Numbered from the stretch's first letter, positions 1 through 8,115 are shown. The stretch is DNA of 64,000 bases from Marinobacter sp. LQ44 (GCF_001447155.2 NZ_CP014754.1:1488001-1552000); one strand, 5' to 3'. Numbers and translations: made by a program. The notes: generated by a model from the letters alone, not told the origin.

Positions 1-424
1 GCTCCCGACCTTCAGGCTCGATAATGATGGCCCCGTAGGCGCCATTCGGTTCCTGGAAACCGGAGTGGCTGTGGTACCAGTAGGTACCTGCCTGCACCAC
101 TGGGAATCGGTAGGTAAAGGTTTCACCCGGCTGGATGCCGGGAAAGCTGATACCGGGCACACCGTCCTGCTCAAACGGCAGGATCAGGCCGTGCCAGTGT
201 ATCGAGGTAGTCTCTTTCAGGTTGTTGGTGACGTTGATCACCACGTCCTCGCCCTCTTTGAATCGAAGGGTCGGGCCGGGCGAGCTGCCGTTGTAGCCAA
301 TGCCTTCCTTGACGAAATCGCCGGTATCGATCTTTACCCGGTCAACCGTCAGGTCATACTCCCCTGCCATACCGATGGCTGGCAAAAACAGCGCCAGGGT
401 GACCGCTATCAGGCGTCTCGTCAT
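1..424 (-). CDS. Multicopper oxidase, CopA/laccase type (N-terminal part, cut by window edge)
   Basis: Periplasmic multicopper oxidase of the copper-resistance type, which oxidises Cu(I) and other substrates using O2. Only the first about 141 residues are visible, because the gene runs off the left edge. A short hydrophobic signal peptide (MTRRLIAVTLALFLPAIGMA) is followed by the first cupredoxin domain. The T2/T3 copper motifs HWHG and WYHSHSG are both readable, and these are hallmarks of the family. The next gene upstream on the same strand encodes a CopI-like cupredoxin that ends 13 bp away, so the two are probably cotranscribed for copper tolerance. Assignment to CopA/PcoA rather than CumA or CueO cannot be settled without the C-terminal half. 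Confidence 0.85.
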   Translation of the reverse strand, partial: MTRRLIAVTLALFLPAIGMAGEYDLTVDRVKIDTGDFVKEGIGYNGSSPGPTLRFKEGEDVVINVTNNLKETTSIHWHGLILPFEQDGVPGISFPGIQPGETFTYRFPVVQAGTYWYHSHSGFQEPNGAYGAIIIEPEGRE

Positions 425-437
425 ATCTCTACTCCTG

Positions 438-986
438 TTACTGTTGGAACCTTACGTCACCGTACATGCCTGCCTGGTAATGGCCGGGCACGTTGCAGGC
501 GAATTCCAGGGTGGTGTCACCGGAAAAGCGCCAGATCAGTTCACCGCTCTGGCCCGGCTCCAGCAGTACGCTGTTCGGATCGTCATGCTTCATGGAGTGC
601 CCGCCCCCCATATCCATTTCCATCATCTGGTGGTTGATGGTTCCACCCTGGATAACCCCGTGCTCCACCATCATGGCCATTTCTTCCTGATGGGCTTGGT
701 GCATATCGGCCGTTCCGATATTGAACTCGTGAACCAACTGGCCGTGATTTTGCACCACGAAACGCACCACCTCTCCTTTCTGAATGTCGAGGGTTTCCGG
801 CTCGTAGTAGTTGTCATACATAGCCACCGTGACGGTGCGAGTGGCTTCCGAAGCGTTTGCCGGTTCACCAATGGCAGCGCCAGAGCCGTGTCCATGCCCG
901 TGGCTGTGCCCATGGGCGCCGGCGCCAAAGGCGGTAGCAGAAAGTGACAAGGCGGCCGCCGCAGTAATGAACTTTGTTATTCTCAT
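438..986 (-). CDS. copI: CopI-like periplasmic copper-resistance cupredoxin
   Basis: Small exported blue-copper-type protein (182 aa). The chosen ATG gives a signal peptide (MRITKFITAAAALSLSATAFG) and has AGGAGA just upstream; longer starts would add sequence before the signal peptide. After cleavage comes a His/Gly-rich stretch (HGHSHGHGHG) that could bind metal, then a cupredoxin fold. His ligands lie in LVHEFNIG, and a Met/His-rich segment (MAMMVEHG, MDMGGGHSMKHDD) precedes the C-terminal C-x4-H-x4-M copper site in FACNVPGHYQAGM. This architecture matches CopI of Rubrivivax and marine gammaproteobacteria. It is first in an operon with the multicopper oxidase and divergent from a two-component system that probably controls it. 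Confidence 0.85.
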   Translation of the reverse strand: MRITKFITAAAALSLSATAFGAGAHGHSHGHGHGSGAAIGEPANASEATRTVTVAMYDNYYEPETLDIQKGEVVRFVVQNHGQLVHEFNIGTADMHQAHQEEMAMMVEHGVIQGGTINHQMMEMDMGGGHSMKHDDPNSVLLEPGQSGELIWRFSGDTTLEFACNVPGHYQAGMYGDVRFQQ

Positions 987-1114
987 CAGAATGTCTCCTG
1001 TATTGTGACTGGTGGAATGCGTGCAGAAAGTGCGCAACATTCCGATGCAGAGTGAACAGGCGATACCATGGCCCACCAACCTGAATTCTTTCTGAAAAAG
1101 CCGATGAATTGCTG

Positions 1115-1133
1115 TTCAGGCTGAATTCAGGCT
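1115..1133. promoter_or_regulatory. 11-bp-phased direct repeat, probable response-regulator operator
   Basis: TTCAGGCT occurs twice with starts exactly 11 bp apart (1115 and 1126) in the roughly 200-bp divergent promoter region between copI and the response-regulator gene. A related CTGAATTC lies at 1081. Direct repeats with one-helical-turn phasing are typical of OmpR/PhoB-family binding sites, so this is a candidate site for the adjacent regulator. That link is inference. Confidence 0.45.
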
Positions 1134-1189
1134 ACTGCGGCATAGTACTTCGGGGTACAACAGGAACCGCTGCAAACGAGGCGAGTGAG

Positions 1190-1858
1190 ATGAGATTACT
1201 GTTGGTAGAGGATGACCGCTTATTGGCTGACGGCCTTTCACGTCAGCTCGAAAAATCAGGCTTCAGTGTCGATACCGCGCAAACAGCGAAAGAGGCTGGC
1301 ATTCTCGGCTCACAGGAGAGCTATCGCGTGTGTGTGCTGGATCTCGGCCTGCCAGATGGCAATGGTTTGACGGTGCTCAAACAATGGCGCGCTCACCGCA
1401 TCAATTTTCCAGTGCTGATTCTGACCGCCAGAGGCGATTGGCAAGATAAGGTTGACGGCCTGAAAGCAGGTGCCGATGACTACCTGGCCAAGCCGTTCCA
1501 GACGGAAGAGCTGGTCGCCCGCCTTAATGCAATTATCCGGCGCGGCGATGGACGTGTTTCCTCTACCGTTAAAGCTGGCCGGTTTGAGCTGGATGAAAAC
1601 CGTCAGAGCCTGAAAATGCAGGATGGCACCGAACACTCGCTCACGGGTACCGAGTTCCGCCTGCTCCGATGCCTGATGAACCGCCCGGGGCATGTCTTTT
1701 CCAAAGACCAGCTCATGGAACAACTCTACAGCCTTAACGACAACCCGAGTGACAACGTCATCGAAGCCTACATCCGCCGATTGAGGAAACTGGTGGGCGC
1801 TGAAACCATTGCGACCCGGCGGGGCCAGGGATATCTGTTCAATGATGCCGAACACTAA
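1190..1858 (+). CDS. OmpR/PhoP-family response regulator
   Basis: 222-aa two-component response regulator. The receiver domain begins MRLLLVEDD with acidic residues E7-D9, phospho-acceptor D51 in VLDLGLPDG, T79 and K101 in AKPF. The C-terminal winged helix (about 125-220) has TGTEFRLLRCLMNRPG and NVIEAYIRRLRKL typical of OmpR-type DNA binding. An upstream in-frame start exists, but this ATG is where the receiver domain begins. Its stop lies inside the start region of the histidine kinase gene, so the pair is translationally coupled. Being divergent from copI and the multicopper oxidase suggests a CopRS-like role in copper sensing, but the sequence alone does not exclude another stimulus. Confidence 0.9.
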   Translation: MRLLLVEDDRLLADGLSRQLEKSGFSVDTAQTAKEAGILGSQESYRVCVLDLGLPDGNGLTVLKQWRAHRINFPVLILTARGDWQDKVDGLKAGADDYLAKPFQTEELVARLNAIIRRGDGRVSSTVKAGRFELDENRQSLKMQDGTEHSLTGTEFRLLRCLMNRPGHVFSKDQLMEQLYSLNDNPSDNVIEAYIRRLRKLVGAETIATRRGQGYLFNDAEH

Positions 1859-3182
1859 ACCCCTGTCCGTCAGAACCACCCTGCTAACGCTCCTGTTACC
1901 ATCAGGCATTGTGTTAATGGCACTGGCGTGGGTCGTCCATGGCCTGTTGCTGGACCGCATGTCGCGGGATTTCGTGGAGGGCAGATTGCACGACGAAGTT
2001 GCCTTCCTGGAACTACAGGTGCGACAGTCCGGTGGCCAACTGGACGCCCTGCAGACCGGGGACTATTTCGAAGAAGTTTTCCACCATGCGTTCGCGCTTC
2101 ATTCCCCCACCATAACCACGATTTCTCCGGAATCCTGGCGCCCTTTACTGGAGCCTCTGCTGGAGACCGAGCAGCAAGGGAGCATCCGGGTTCAGAGCTC
2201 CGGAGCGGCCGGTGCACCATCAGACATCCTGGCTTATCGCCGACAGATTACGATTGATGGCGTGCCCTATGTCATCATCGTGTCAGAAGACATGGACGCG
2301 CTCCGATCCAGCCAGTCGGAGTTACACGCATGGACGGCCATCGTATCGATTCTGCTCATTCTGTTACTGGTTGCCGTCATCTGGGTTGGTATCGCGCTTG
2401 CCCTGAGGCCAGTGGCCTCGCTGCAGTCTGCGCTGACACAATTGCAGGGTGGCACCATTTCACGCATTGATGTTCGGGCGCCAGAAGAATTCCGGCCCCT
2501 GGTAAACCAACTGAACCAGCTGTTAGATTCGCTGGATCAGCGCCTGGAGCGCTCCCGGGACGCCCTGGCCAACCTCTCCCACAGTGTCAAAACCCCCATT
2601 GCTGCGGTCCGCCAAATACTTGAGGACGACAGCCGCCCTCTGGATACAGCCTTGAGGGACGAAATGGCGCGCCGGCTCAGCCACATCGACAAGCAGCTTG
2701 AAACCGAGATGCGCCGGAGTCAGTTTGCAGGGCCGCAGGTTGGAAAAAGTGCATTACCCGTCAAGCAGGCCAGGGATTTGTTGTGGATGCTGGGCCGCTT
2801 GTATCCTGAAAAATCGTTTGAGCTGACGACTGATTTAACAGACGAACACCGTTGGCCGGTTGAAGAGCATGACCTGAATGAAGTGTTCGGCAACCTGCTC
2901 GACAATGCCGGCAAATGGGCCACTCACAGCATAGAGCTGTCACTCGGTGAGTCAGCGAACACCGTGAGGATGGTTGTGACGGATGATGGCCCGGGGGTCG
3001 CTGCGGAAAACCTGGAGCACCTTGGTAGTCGGGGGCTCAGGCTGGATGAGCAAACACCCGGCCATGGTCTGGGGCTGGCCATTGTCCGGGATATCGTGCA
3101 GCGATATGGTGGCCGGGTAAACTTCAGCGATGGCGCAAAAGGTGGCTTGAGCGTTGAAGTAGAGCTGCCGCGAAAGTCATAG
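1842..3182 (+). CDS. Sensor histidine kinase paired with the upstream response regulator
   Basis: 446-aa inner-membrane kinase. TM1 lies at about residues 12-35, a periplasmic sensor domain of about 130 residues follows, TM2 lies at about 162-187, then HAMP, a dimerisation domain with H247 in NLSHSVKTPIA, and an ATPase domain with N-box NLLDNAGKWA and G-boxes DDGPGV and GHGLGLAIV. The sensor domain includes FHHAFALH, whose histidines could touch metal, but a similar position is common in QseC/PmrB-like kinases. The gene overlaps the response-regulator stop codon by 17 bp. The start was chosen at ATGATG; the second ATG is equally possible. Likely copper-responsive, judged only from the neighbouring copper genes. 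Confidence 0.88.
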   Translation: MMPNTKPLSVRTTLLTLLLPSGIVLMALAWVVHGLLLDRMSRDFVEGRLHDEVAFLELQVRQSGGQLDALQTGDYFEEVFHHAFALHSPTITTISPESWRPLLEPLLETEQQGSIRVQSSGAAGAPSDILAYRRQITIDGVPYVIIVSEDMDALRSSQSELHAWTAIVSILLILLLVAVIWVGIALALRPVASLQSALTQLQGGTISRIDVRAPEEFRPLVNQLNQLLDSLDQRLERSRDALANLSHSVKTPIAAVRQILEDDSRPLDTALRDEMARRLSHIDKQLETEMRRSQFAGPQVGKSALPVKQARDLLWMLGRLYPEKSFELTTDLTDEHRWPVEEHDLNEVFGNLLDNAGKWATHSIELSLGESANTVRMVVTDDGPGVAAENLEHLGSRGLRLDEQTPGHGLGLAIVRDIVQRYGGRVNFSDGAKGGLSVEVELPRKS

Positions 3183-3194
3183 AGGGGCCAAAGT

Positions 3195-3644
3195 ATGAAA
3201 ATCGGTGAACTGTCAAAGACAACGGGCCTGCCGGTAGAAACCATCCGCTACTATGAAAAGATCGGCCTGATGCCAGCGCCTGAGCGCAACGCCAGCGGCT
3301 ATCGCCAGTACCGGTCTGATCACCGTGATCGACTGTTGTTCATCAAACGCTGCCGCAATCTGGACATGACTCAGGACGAAATCCGGGAACTGATCCAGCT
3401 TACTAACCAGCCCGAGGCGGACTGCAGCGAGGTAGATGCTCTGCTTGCCCGACACCTGAACCATGTACGGGAGCGCCTCGCGGAACTGGCCCGGTTGGAG
3501 CAGACACTGGAACGACTGCAAAAGGCCTGTTCTCGGGGGAGAACCGTCAGCGAATGCGGGATTCTGGATGGTCTTAACTCAGAAATCGGCCAACTTGAAG
3601 ATAACCACCATGCTAACCACGTTCCCGGCACCCATGGAAAATAA
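3195..3644 (+). CDS. cadR: MerR-family Cd(II)/Pb(II)-responsive regulator (CadR/PbrR type)
   Basis: 149-aa metal-sensing activator. The N-terminal MerR HTH (MKIGELSKTTGLPVETIRYY) is followed by a long dimerisation helix. Cysteines at 77, 112 and 121 match the three-Cys Cd/Pb/Zn site of CadR and PbrR, unlike the CueR pattern. The His-containing tail (DNHHANH...GTHGK) recalls the C-terminal His extension of CadR. It starts 12 bp after the kinase gene, with GAGGGG as ribosome-binding site, so readthrough is plausible. A MerR-type promoter with a 19-bp spacer lies directly downstream in front of a CDF exporter, its evident target. Confidence 0.9.
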   Translation: MKIGELSKTTGLPVETIRYYEKIGLMPAPERNASGYRQYRSDHRDRLLFIKRCRNLDMTQDEIRELIQLTNQPEADCSEVDALLARHLNHVRERLAELARLEQTLERLQKACSRGRTVSECGILDGLNSEIGQLEDNHHANHVPGTHGK

Positions 3645-3658
3645 TCTCAGCTGAAGAG

Positions 3659-3689
3659 TTGACCCTGTAGTAACTTCAGGGTTTTCAAT
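3659..3689 (+). promoter_or_regulatory. CadR/MerR-type promoter and operator
   Basis: The -35 TTGACC (3659-3664) and -10 TTCAAT (3684-3689) are separated by 19 bp, the over-long spacer that MerR-family regulators correct by bending DNA. The spacer carries the dyad ACCCTG...CAGGGT (3662-3682). This resembles CadR/ZntR-type operators and should drive the CDF transporter in response to Cd, Pb or Zn. Confidence 0.8.
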
Positions 3690-3719
3690 AGAGACAACCT
3701 GATTCAAAGGAGGTCTCTG

Positions 3720-4379
3720 ATGGCATGCAGTTGTTCCGTACCAGAACCCAAAGGCCCGGCTCCGGGCTTTCGTAAAGCGCTCTGGATTGCCCTGTGGGTG
3801 AATCTCGCCATGTTCTTCGTGGAAGGCCTGGCAAGCCTTCAGTCCGGCTCCGTGGCACTCATGGCGGATGCCATCGACTTCTTTGGCGACAGCGCCAACT
3901 ACCTGCTTTCCCTGAGTGTGCTCAGCATGGGCATGCTCTGGCGTGGGCGGGCTGCCTTGGTCAAAGGATTAACCATGGCTACCTTTGGGCTGGTGGTCTG
4001 GGGCCGTGCCATCTGGGTGCTCCAGAGCGGCGTTACACCGGAGCCACTGACCATGGGGATTGTCGGGTTACTGGCCCTGGCGGCCAACGTGGGTGTGGCG
4101 GTGATGCTGTTCAAGTTCCGGGAGGGCGATTCCGATATGCGCTCAGTCTGGCTTTGCAGCCGTAACGATGCCGTCGGCAATCTGGCGGTGATGGGCGCAG
4201 CCCTGGGCGTATTTGGCACCGGCTCCGCCTGGCCGGACCTGATTGTAGCGGGCATTATGGGCACCCTGGCCCTGACTGCCGGTATCAGCGTGGTCCGCCA
4301 TGCCCGGTCAGACATCGCCAATGCCCGGGCAGTAAACCGGCTTACGCCCCGAACACCAAGGCAATCATCACCGGAATAA
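3720..4379 (+). CDS. CDF-family cation (Zn/Cd/Co) efflux protein, short form
   Basis: 219-aa inner-membrane cation diffusion facilitator with about six predicted TM helices. The first metal-site helix reads SVALMADAIDFFGDSANY, with D51 and D55-type aspartates; a second acidic site is in LCSRNDAVGNLAV. The extended cytoplasmic CTD of CzcD is missing, as in other short CadR-linked CDF proteins. The N-terminus has a CSC motif (MACSCSVPEP) that may chelate metal. Expression is expected from the CadR promoter just upstream, with AGGAGG as ribosome-binding site. The 3' end overlaps the convergent AEC-transporter gene by 38 bp. Likely exports Zn/Cd/Pb. Confidence 0.85.
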   Translation: MACSCSVPEPKGPAPGFRKALWIALWVNLAMFFVEGLASLQSGSVALMADAIDFFGDSANYLLSLSVLSMGMLWRGRAALVKGLTMATFGLVVWGRAIWVLQSGVTPEPLTMGIVGLLALAANVGVAVMLFKFREGDSDMRSVWLCSRNDAVGNLAVMGAALGVFGTGSAWPDLIVAGIMGTLALTAGISVVRHARSDIANARAVNRLTPRTPRQSSPE

Positions 4380-5265
4380 AACCGAGCGCGAACAGCGTAC
4401 TGAGCAGGGTCGTACCGGCCGCCTGTCTTGGGGCTGCATCCAGTAAAGTCGCAATCACTACCGTGTTGGCGGCAATCGGCGTGATGGAAATCAGGAAAAT
4501 AGCCTGGTGCACCGCCAGGTCGTAAATGCCCAGCACCTGGGCATCCAGCCACCAGAAGGCCAGCGCCAGCGCCGGCCAGCTGACGAATTTGCCAAAAAAG
4601 GCCAGGCCAGTGAACACCGGATTGCCGGCCAAGCCCCGGAAACTCAGAATGCCCATCCCGATGATCATCATGCCCAGAATGCTGTAGGCGCCGCGCAGAT
4701 TATCGAACAACGGCACAAACGCCTCCGGAATCGACACTCCAGACAGATTCAACGCCACTGCCGCGGCAAACGCATACACCGACGGCAGTCGTGCCACGCG
4801 CACCAGTGCGTCGCGAATGCTGTACTTGCCCCTTGCCGCCAGATAGAAGCCCACCGAATTCTCGAACAGCGTGGTGCCCAGCATGCACACGATATAGAGG
4901 GCCAGCCCCTGCTCTCCAAACAACAGCAAAGCCACAGGAATACCGAAGTAACCCGTGTTGCCGGTACCCACCGATAACGGGATAACGGATGCACTACCGT
5001 CGGTCAGTAGTTTGCGGGCAATGGCCAGGTGAATCAGGGCAATCAGGGTGCAGAAACCGAATACCAGGGCGGGCAACAGAATGACCTGAGGCGTCAGCGG
5101 TGCAGCCATGACTCCTGAGAACACTACCGAGGGCGTCACGATGTAAAGCATGATCCCGGCGATATGTTTTCCACTGGCCTCCAGGTAGCGCCCGGCAACC
5201 CAGCCAAGAGCAACGGTGACATACAGGGGAAGGAGTTTTACAAACAAAGCCAACGCGGCCGCCAT
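4342..5265 (-). CDS. AEC-family (auxin efflux carrier-like) permease
   Basis: 307-aa integral membrane protein with about ten hydrophobic segments. Its first helices (LPLYVTVALGWVAGRY) and the conserved GNTGYFGIP in the middle are typical of the AEC family (PF03547), which moves small organic anions. The substrate cannot be told from sequence. The start ATG is preceded by TGGAGG. The 3' end runs 38 bp into the oppositely oriented CDF gene. Upstream, its promoter region faces the nirE remnant. Nothing nearby indicates a pathway. Confidence 0.8.
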   Translation of the reverse strand: MAAALALFVKLLPLYVTVALGWVAGRYLEASGKHIAGIMLYIVTPSVVFSGVMAAPLTPQVILLPALVFGFCTLIALIHLAIARKLLTDGSASVIPLSVGTGNTGYFGIPVALLLFGEQGLALYIVCMLGTTLFENSVGFYLAARGKYSIRDALVRVARLPSVYAFAAAVALNLSGVSIPEAFVPLFDNLRGAYSILGMMIIGMGILSFRGLAGNPVFTGLAFFGKFVSWPALALAFWWLDAQVLGIYDLAVHQAIFLISITPIAANTVVIATLLDAAPRQAAGTTLLSTLFALGFIPVMIALVFGA

Positions 5266-5365
5266 GGCGCCTCCAAAAGACGATCTTTTACCTCAAGCGC
5301 AGCAGTCTACCACCTACCCATGAAGAGGTAACTCCCCGGCGCAATGGAGAAATCGGCGATCTTCT

Positions 5366-5379
5366 TTGATAATCATCAA
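5366..5379. promoter_or_regulatory. Perfect FNR/ANR/DNR-type box
   Basis: TTGATAATCATCAA matches TTGAT-N4-ATCAA at every consensus position. It lies about 50-60 bp upstream of the truncated nirE coding sequence, with AT-rich -10-like sequence (TTATAT) near 5398. It is probably the surviving anaerobic/NO-responsive promoter of a former nir operon; alternatively it could act on the divergent AEC gene. Confidence 0.75.
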
Positions 5380-5409
5380 TAGCATTGCGAATACATCTTT
5401 ATATCCTAG

Positions 5410-5993
5410 CAGGGCAGTCAGGTATTCCAACAACCATTGCTGGTGCAGTTGGCCATGAAGCAGCGCCGGGTAGTTCGACTGAAAGGCGGCGACCCCTACA
5501 TCTTTGGCCGCGGGGGCGAAGAGGCCGAGTTCCTGGTGGAAAACGACATAGACTTCCAGGTTGTGCCCGGCATTACCTCTGCCGCGGGTTGCGCCTCCTA
5601 CTGTGGCATCCCCCTGACCCACCGGGACTATTCCCAGAGCGTGACCTTTGTTACCGGCCACCGCAAAGCCGACCACAGCCTGGAACTGAACTGGCAGGTA
5701 CTGGCTGCGCCGGGCCAAACCCGGGTGTTCTACATGGGATTGCACAACGCCCCCACCATTGTCCGGGAACTGACCGCCCACGGCCTGTCCGGGCAGTGCC
5801 CGGTGGCCCTGGTAGAACGGGGTACGACTCCGCTTCAGCACATGACCGTCACCAACCTGGACAACCTTGTGGAGACCATTGCCCGGGAAGACTTCCAACC
5901 ACCCACGCTGATTATCGTAGGGGAAGTGGTACAGCTGGCGGAAAAACTGGCCCGCCCGGCACAAGCCGGCTGGAACAGCGCCCTGACCGGCCC
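5410..5993 (+). pseudogene. nirE: nirE remnant: uroporphyrinogen-III C-methyltransferase lacking its N-terminus
   Basis: Encodes the C-terminal two-thirds of a SUMT-family methyltransferase, which makes precorrin-2 for siroheme or heme d1. Readable motifs are VVRLKGGDPYIFGRGGEEAE, VVPGITSAAGCASYCGIPLT, VTGHRKADHSL, FYMGLHN and LIIVGEVVQL. A complete enzyme is about 260-280 aa; roughly the first 75-80 residues, including the N-terminal GxGPGDP loop, are absent, and an in-frame stop sits at 5407 just before the homology begins. At its 3' end it runs directly into nirN sequence in another frame. It is called nirE rather than cysG/cobA because of that neighbour. Almost certainly not a functional enzyme. 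Confidence 0.8.
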
Positions 5994-6902
5994 GGCGGCA
6001 TGGGCCCTGCCCTGTTGCCGGATAATTTGTCCCGGCTCAGAAAAGCTGACGCCGAGAACGTCATTCGCAAAGGTCGGCCCGCCACCCAGATGATGGGCTA
6101 TGAAGCCGTCCTGAACGACCAGCAGATCACCGCTCTGACCGAGTTCATGTACCAGGCGCCGACACACCCTCTGAAATGGGGCGAAGCCGAAATCCGCGCC
6201 AGCCGGGAGGTTATCCACCCTGAAGGCGCCTTACCCGACGACCCGATATTCGAAGCCGACCTGATGAACCTGTTCCTGGTGGTAGAAATCGGCGACCACC
6301 ACGTCACCCTGCTGGACGACTTCTTCTTCGACCACGGCTACCAGCACCTCATCGGCGCCGCCCGCGACGGCAAGCACGGCGTAGTCATCGACCTGGACAC
6401 CGGTAACACCGCCGCCGAACTGCCACTACCGGGCATGCCCCACCTGGGCTCCGGCATCACCCGGGAACACGAAGGCCGCCGCGTAATGGCCCCCCCCCAC
6501 TTCCGTGCCGGCGCCATCTCCATCATCGACATGGACACCTGGCAGGTGATCAAAACCCTGGACACCGAAGGCCCGGGCTTCTTCATGCGCAGCCACGAAA
6601 ACTCCCGCTACGCCTGGGCGGATGTATTTTTCGGCCCCAACGCCGACAAAGTCCACATCATCGACAAACAAACCCTGGAAATCGTCAAAACCCTGCAACC
6701 GGAACCCGGCAAAGTCGCCGCCCACGTGGAATTCGATCGCCATGGTGAAAAGCTTCTGCTAAGCATCTGGGACGACGACGGCGCCATCATTGTTTACGAC
6801 GCCGATACGCTGGAGGAAGAGAAGCGCATTCCCATGAAGAAGCCGTCCGGCAAGTACAATGTCTGGAACAAGATCAATTACGAAGAAGGCACCAGCCATT
6901 GA
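5991..6902 (+). pseudogene. nirN: nirN remnant: c-/d1-type cytochrome with 5' and internal deletions
   Basis: Frame shifted by one base relative to the nirE remnant. It starts inside the cytochrome c domain (GGMGPALLPDNLSRLRK, then ATQMMGYE) but lacks the upstream CxxCH heme site. It passes into the start of the d1 propeller (LFLVVEIGDHHVTLLD), then jumps to the propeller's second half (FFFDHGYQHLIGAARDG, GMPHLGSGI, GPGFFMRSHENSRYAW, AAHVEFDRHGE) and ends with KYNVWNKINYEEGTSH. The C-terminus fits NirN, the heme d1 maturation dehydrogenase, better than NirS or NirF. An estimated 150-200 residues of the propeller are gone. No stop codons interrupt the remaining frame, suggesting recent deletions. 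Function is very unlikely. Confidence 0.75.
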
Positions 6903-6948
6903 TGGATAGTGTTTTGCGACAGTCTCAAAGCTCGAATGCACGCACGGA

Positions 6949-7061
6949 GGAAGATTGAGGGGCGGCCTCACAAAACTGTGCGGAGCCATGGATGGCGGAG
7001 CCCAAGCGTCACAAGGACGTGCCGAAGGAGCGTGTTTTGGGAGGCCGCCCCTCAATCTTCC
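6949..7061. repeat. Compound palindromic repeat, copy A
   Basis: Two outer arms (6949-6969 and 7041-7061) are perfectly complementary over 21 bp. Between them lie the inner hairpin with apex ATGGAT (6982-6997) and a degenerate core (ACAAGGACGT) shared with the copies near 31.0, 32.9, 33.1 and 60.2 kb. It sits between the nirN remnant and the Crp/Fnr gene. Confidence 0.8.
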
Positions 7062-7218
7062 GATGTTTGGGCCTGTCTCCGGAGACGTACCACCTGTGGC
7101 TTGCTCCACAAACGACGGCTTATCGATTCAGTCAAATATCCTTAATGATTTAAGTCATTTTGGATGTTTGTTTTATGATAGGATAATTGACCTACGCCAA
7201 TGTCGCGAAGGTTAGATT

Positions 7219-7917
7219 ATGAACAGCAGTTTCAGGCCACCCATGGCCTCCGCACCCTGTTTGCTGGGGGATGAGACCAACGACATCATCCGCTACGACA
7301 CCGCCCCGGCGGAAGTGGCCCTGCTGAACGGCCTGAGCCATGCCTTCGGGATATGCCTGAACGAAAAACAGGACAACCCCGAAGCCCTGTTCCTCAGCGA
7401 TCTCGCCCGCCTGTTCCACCAGAAACGCATCGACGCCGAAACGCCACTGGAAAAACACGACCGCCCCTGGGCCAATGTATATCTCATCCAGTACGGCATC
7501 CTCCGACTGTTCAGGGAATCCCCAACCGGCAAAGTGGCCATTCATCACTTCTTCACCGAAGGCGACCTGATCTGGCCAGTGTTCGGGCGCAGCCGCACCG
7601 TGCGCAATACTCTGTGCCTTACCAGCGTGCTGCCCGCCACCGTTTGGGTTGCCGATTTCGCGGCTTTCCGGTCAGCTATTCAGAGCCACGGCGACGGATT
7701 GTGGGCCAGATTTGCCCTGGTGCTCACAGAGGAAATGGCAGAGCTCACCAGCATGCGGGAATATCGCAAACACACTATGTCTGCCAAAGAGCGCTACGCG
7801 CTGCTGGTGGATGAGTACCCGGAGTTGATCAAGCGGGTGCCAGACAACCAGCTTGCCTCATGGCTTGGTGTTGTACCCGCCACTTTCTCCCGACTCAAAA
7901 CCGCAGCGAAGTCTTGA
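7219..7917 (+). CDS. Crp/Fnr-family transcriptional regulator
   Basis: 232-aa regulator. A cyclic-nucleotide-binding-like beta-roll spans about residues 45-160 (VYLIQYGILRLFRESPTGK, HHFFTEGDLIWPVFG), and the C-terminal winged helix ends PDNQLASWLGVVPATFSRLK. There is no N-terminal Cys cluster like that of FNR/ANR, so it is not an oxygen-sensing Fe-S FNR. Position beside a nir remnant makes a DNR-like NO sensor tempting, but the protein is diverged and the effector is unknown. The short upstream region carries only a weak, partial FNR-like dyad (TTGACCTACGCCAA, 7/10). Start chosen at the first ATG, 13 bp after GAAGG. Confidence 0.8.
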   Translation: MNSSFRPPMASAPCLLGDETNDIIRYDTAPAEVALLNGLSHAFGICLNEKQDNPEALFLSDLARLFHQKRIDAETPLEKHDRPWANVYLIQYGILRLFRESPTGKVAIHHFFTEGDLIWPVFGRSRTVRNTLCLTSVLPATVWVADFAAFRSAIQSHGDGLWARFALVLTEEMAELTSMREYRKHTMSAKERYALLVDEYPELIKRVPDNQLASWLGVVPATFSRLKTAAKS

Positions 7918-8115
7918 ACCGGCCAATTTGAGACATCACGCACAAAATCGCCCAATGACCGCCATGCCAAGGGCCTGAGACCCGTCAACGCGCAAATTAT
8001 GCCATTCTGACGCGGCCCTTTGCTGATCAGGCCAATAAACCTCTCCGCCACATACGTAACATCCTGTTCCGTTCCGTAAACAAATACGAAAAGTCGTAAC
8101 ATGGGGTGTTGCACA

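Noticed and set aside
5385-5990. Frame overlapping the nirE remnant in a different phase
   Set aside because: Upstream of 5991 this frame only mirrors nirE; real homology in this frame begins at the nirN part.
7186-7199. TTGACCTACGCCAA as an FNR box for the Crp/Fnr gene
   Set aside because: Only 7 of 10 consensus positions; too weak to claim.
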